NCBI GenBank assembly: GCA_035252155.1 | Contig: DATFDL010000598.1 | Coordinates: forward strand, 1-7,233 | Origin: JAICLL01 sp035252155 | GTDB lineage: Bacteria; Planctomycetota; Planctomycetia; Pirellulales; JAICIG01 | Length of the DNA: 7,233 bases | Reading direction: 5' to 3' | Part shown: in pieces, positions 5,985 through 7,233 of the stretch | Position numbering within the stretch: position 1 is the stretch's first letter | How the letters are laid out: each line of letters opens with the position of its first letter | Made by a program: the position numbers and the translations under genes | Notes under the pieces: generated by a model | Database searches by the model: none | Seen by the model: only the letters and a program-made list of their open reading frames with translations | Told to the model about the DNA's origin: nothing

Positions 5985-6178
5985 GGGTGCCACGGCATCC
6001 GTTGCGGCGCGCACGGCCGTTCAATGCTCACCGGCGCGTCCGCCGCAACGGACGCCGTGCCGAATTCCCCCCAAGGTCGACGCCGAGAACCGCCAACTAC
6101 GCACGGCGTCCACTGCGGCGGTTCGCCCCCTACTCTAAGCTCGACGCCGCAGACGCCGCGGCGGATGCCGTGGCACCC
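5985..6178. repeat. About 194-bp highly self-complementary element upstream of lspA
   Basis: The ends are inverted repeats: GGGTGCCACGGCATCCG (5985-6001) is perfectly complementary to 6162-6178, and after two mismatches six more pairs follow (6004-6009/6154-6159). Inside are competing pairings: 5991-6009 with 6041-6059 (18 of 19); GGACGCCGTGC (6050-6060) with 6101-6111 (11 of 11); GAACCGCC (6087-6094) with 6117-6124 (8 of 8); and CTGCGGCG (6113-6120) with 6145-6152 (8 of 8). No protein is supported. It fills most of the 269-nt gap between dksA and lspA, ends 26 nt before the lspA ATG and would be part of any dksA-lspA transcript. It is either a small mobile repeat with terminal inverted repeats or a structured RNA leader. 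I see no clear target-site duplication. Confidence 0.7.
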
Positions 6179-6227
6179 TGCGTGTACCTATTCGACTCAG
6201 TGCCCGTCCTACCGGCCATCTTCCCGT

Positions 6228-6599
6228 TCAGCCGCGTTCAAGCTGGCCCGCACACTTTACACACAAAGGGGCGTAAGGCAGCGCATTGAGCCGGGCCTTG
6301 GGTATCTTCACGCCGCACTCGTCGCACTGCCCGTAGGTGCCGTCTTCGATCCGCTCCAGGGCCATTTCGATCAGTTCGAGCGTTCCTTCCTCGTTTTCCA
6401 TCAGGCTGAGGGTAAACTCTTGCTCGAAGTTGTCGCTGCCCAAGTCGGCCATGTGGATGGGCATACTCGAGAATTCGCGGGCGCCGTCCATGCGGTTTTT
6501 ACGCAAGGCCGCGTCGGCCATTTGGGTCACGTCGCCGCGCAACCGCGCGCGTAGGTTAAGCAGCCGCTCCTTATAGACCTTGGTCTCTGCTTTCTTCAT
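6228..6599 (-). CDS. TraR/DksA-family C4 zinc-finger regulator
   Basis: A 123-residue protein of the DksA/TraR family, which acts on RNA polymerase through its secondary channel rather than on DNA. Residues 1-86 are mostly charged helices likely to form the antiparallel coiled coil. Residues 92-116 form the zinc finger CDEC-x17-CVKC, the same spacing as in E. coli DksA. The segment MADLGSDNFEQEF at 50-62 is where the coil turns; the DxxDxA tip of E. coli DksA is absent, so ppGpp-linked activity should not be assumed. The ATG at 6599 follows GGAG (6612-6609) with a 9-nt spacer. A near-consensus promoter lies about 60 nt upstream. DksA-like genes beside lspA occur in several phyla as I recall, so the neighbourhood may be functional, but the symbol dksA is withheld because the true ortholog cannot be established. 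Confidence 0.9.
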   Translation of the reverse strand: MKKAETKVYKERLLNLRARLRGDVTQMADAALRKNRMDGAREFSSMPIHMADLGSDNFEQEFTLSLMENEEGTLELIEMALERIEDGTYGQCDECGVKIPKARLNALPYAPLCVKCAGQLERG

Positions 6600-6659
6600 T
6601 CCCGCAATCTCCGGTGGTCGCCCTATGAGTAAGTGCCCCAAAAGATTTACAGAATCGCT

Positions 6660-6688
6660 ATTCTAAAACAGCCCCAACGGCCCGTCAA
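6660..6688 (-). promoter_or_regulatory. Near-consensus promoter of the dksA-like gene
   Basis: On the minus strand TTGACG (6688-6683, 5 of 6) and TAGAAT (6665-6660, 5 of 6) are exactly 17 nt apart. The predicted start near 6653 gives a leader of about 53 nt before the ATG at 6599. The -35 begins one base after the stop codon of the upstream membrane protein gene. The -10 overlaps a perfect AGAAT-CGCT-ATTCT inverted repeat (6651-6664). It could drive the dksA-like gene, lspA and hisN together. Confidence 0.65.
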
Positions 6689-6689
6689 A

Positions 6690-7037
6690 TCAAACGGTCG
6701 GCCGGTCCTGAGCCTGTTTTTCGGGTGTTTTGCCCGTCAGCCGGTCGATGGTCGGCTGCAACTGCGGCACTTTGTGGGCGATGCGCTCCAGCACCCGCGC
6801 AAAGAAGGGAATGTCGGGCGCCAGCGTGACGGCGCCCCAGCCGATGAACACCCAACCGGGCAGCACCGGCAGCACCAGCCCCGCCAGCCCCAGCGCCAGC
6901 AGCCCCCAGCCGGCCAGTTGGCGGCCAATTCTCCAACCGGGCGAGGGGTTTTGGTGGTCGCCGCCGCCGAGATCGGACCTCGGCGAATGGTAAGGATGGT
7001 CGTCGTTAACATCAGCCGATGGTTTCTGAGCGTTCAT
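6690..7037 (-). CDS. Small membrane protein with PGPGW/DUF454-like motif
   Basis: A 115-residue protein with a polar, Pro/His/Asp-rich N-terminal stretch of about 35 residues and one long hydrophobic region, 41-73, likely a helical hairpin. The core LGLAGLVLPVLPGWVFIGWGAVTLAPDIPFFARVLERI resembles the PGPGW and DUF454 (YbaN) groups of small inner-membrane proteins, whose function is not established. The C-terminus is amphipathic and charged. The start was placed at ATG 7037; the frame stays open further upstream but only by running through the palindromic repeat, and residues there are not family-like. There is no Shine-Dalgarno at normal distance. A TACAAT box (7049-7044) ends 6 nt before the ATG, so a near-leaderless mRNA is possible. 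It is the first of four minus-strand genes, 90 nt ahead of the dksA-like gene. Confidence 0.8.
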   Translation of the reverse strand: MNAQKPSADVNDDHPYHSPRSDLGGGDHQNPSPGWRIGRQLAGWGLLALGLAGLVLPVLPGWVFIGWGAVTLAPDIPFFARVLERIAHKVPQLQPTIDRLTGKTPEKQAQDRPTV

Positions 7038-7100
7038 CTCACAATTGTACGGCTGGGGTAAAGGCCGCCGCTTCTTGAACCAAACGCCGACCACGGGCAA

Positions 7101-7193
7101 TCTGTAGGGAACGCCCTCTGTGGCGTTCCGTGATCTGCGATTCGATGTCAACCTGCCCCCCGGCGGAACGCCACGGAGGGCGTTCTCTACAGA
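7101..7193. repeat. 93-bp palindromic element, copy B
   Basis: The left arm 7101-7129 is the reverse complement of 7165-7193 apart from two positions: the same central mismatch as in copy A and a C-to-T change in the right arm (GTTCTCTAC instead of GTTCCCTAC). The left 33 bases equal those of copy A. The loops have diverged but still share a GCGA.T.GA.GTC.A pattern, so the copies are homologous along more than the arms. It lies 64 nt upstream of the membrane protein gene. No flanking duplication is evident. Confidence 0.85.
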
Positions 7194-7233
7194 GGCCATC
7201 GCCGTTTTTGAATGTCAAAACCGATCAGACCTC

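Noticed and set aside
7131..7156. TTGACA in the loop of copy B (minus strand) as a -35 box
   Set aside because: No acceptable -10 lies 16-18 nt downstream; the bases there are part of the GC-rich arm.
2218..7193. CRISPR-like interpretation of the repeats
   Set aside because: There are only two copies, 4.8 kb apart, with no regular spacing, spacers or cas genes.
7038..7199. N-terminal extension of the membrane protein through the palindromic repeat
   Set aside because: The open frame here is translated repeat DNA; the added residues have no family-like character. ATG 7037 is the more reasonable start.

Overview
The window is GC-rich, densely coded chromosomal DNA with eight protein genes. 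It has no transposase, phage, plasmid or CRISPR signature and no rRNA or tRNA gene that I can see. The gene set points to a planctomycete, most likely of the Pirellulales type: an ECF-like sigma factor of a sort common there, an FtsH with an enlarged low-complexity periplasmic part, a secreted protein with a W-rich YHNG-type motif, and many GTAGG...CCTAC palindromes between genes. This placement is inference from recalled family resemblance, not from a search.

Left part (1-3028, minus strand). An ftsH gene runs off the left edge with its first 667 codons present. It is preceded by a good -10 box (TATAAT) and a short hairpin in the leader. The 440-base gap upstream of ftsH holds a cluster of palindromes, including one copy of a 91-bp hairpin element. 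Next comes an orphan ECF-type sigma factor gene with a GTG start.

Middle (3029-4524). A divergent intergenic region carries a candidate promoter for each direction. The rightward one (TTGACA-N17-TTGAAT) drives a 7Fe ferredoxin gene, fdxA. Downstream lies a gene for a secreted or periplasmic proline-rich protein of unknown function with a W-rich motif. Its stop codon falls inside a perfect 18-bp palindrome that separates it from the convergent hisN.

Right part (4525-7233, minus strand). Read in the direction of transcription, four genes follow one another: a small membrane protein with a PGPGW/DUF454-like motif, a TraR/DksA-type zinc-finger regulator, lspA (signal peptidase II) and hisN (inositol monophosphatase-family histidinol-phosphatase). 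A near-consensus promoter (TTGACG-N17-TAGAAT) sits just after the stop codon of the first gene, so dksA-lspA-hisN may form a unit. A roughly 194-bp, highly self-complementary element lies between dksA and lspA. The second copy of the 91-bp hairpin element (93 bp here) lies upstream of the membrane protein gene.

The genes are mostly housekeeping: membrane proteolysis, lipoprotein maturation, histidine synthesis, electron transfer and RNA polymerase control. I do not see a new multi-gene system. The most unusual content is the non-coding palindromic elements, the FtsH insert and the uncharacterised secreted protein.
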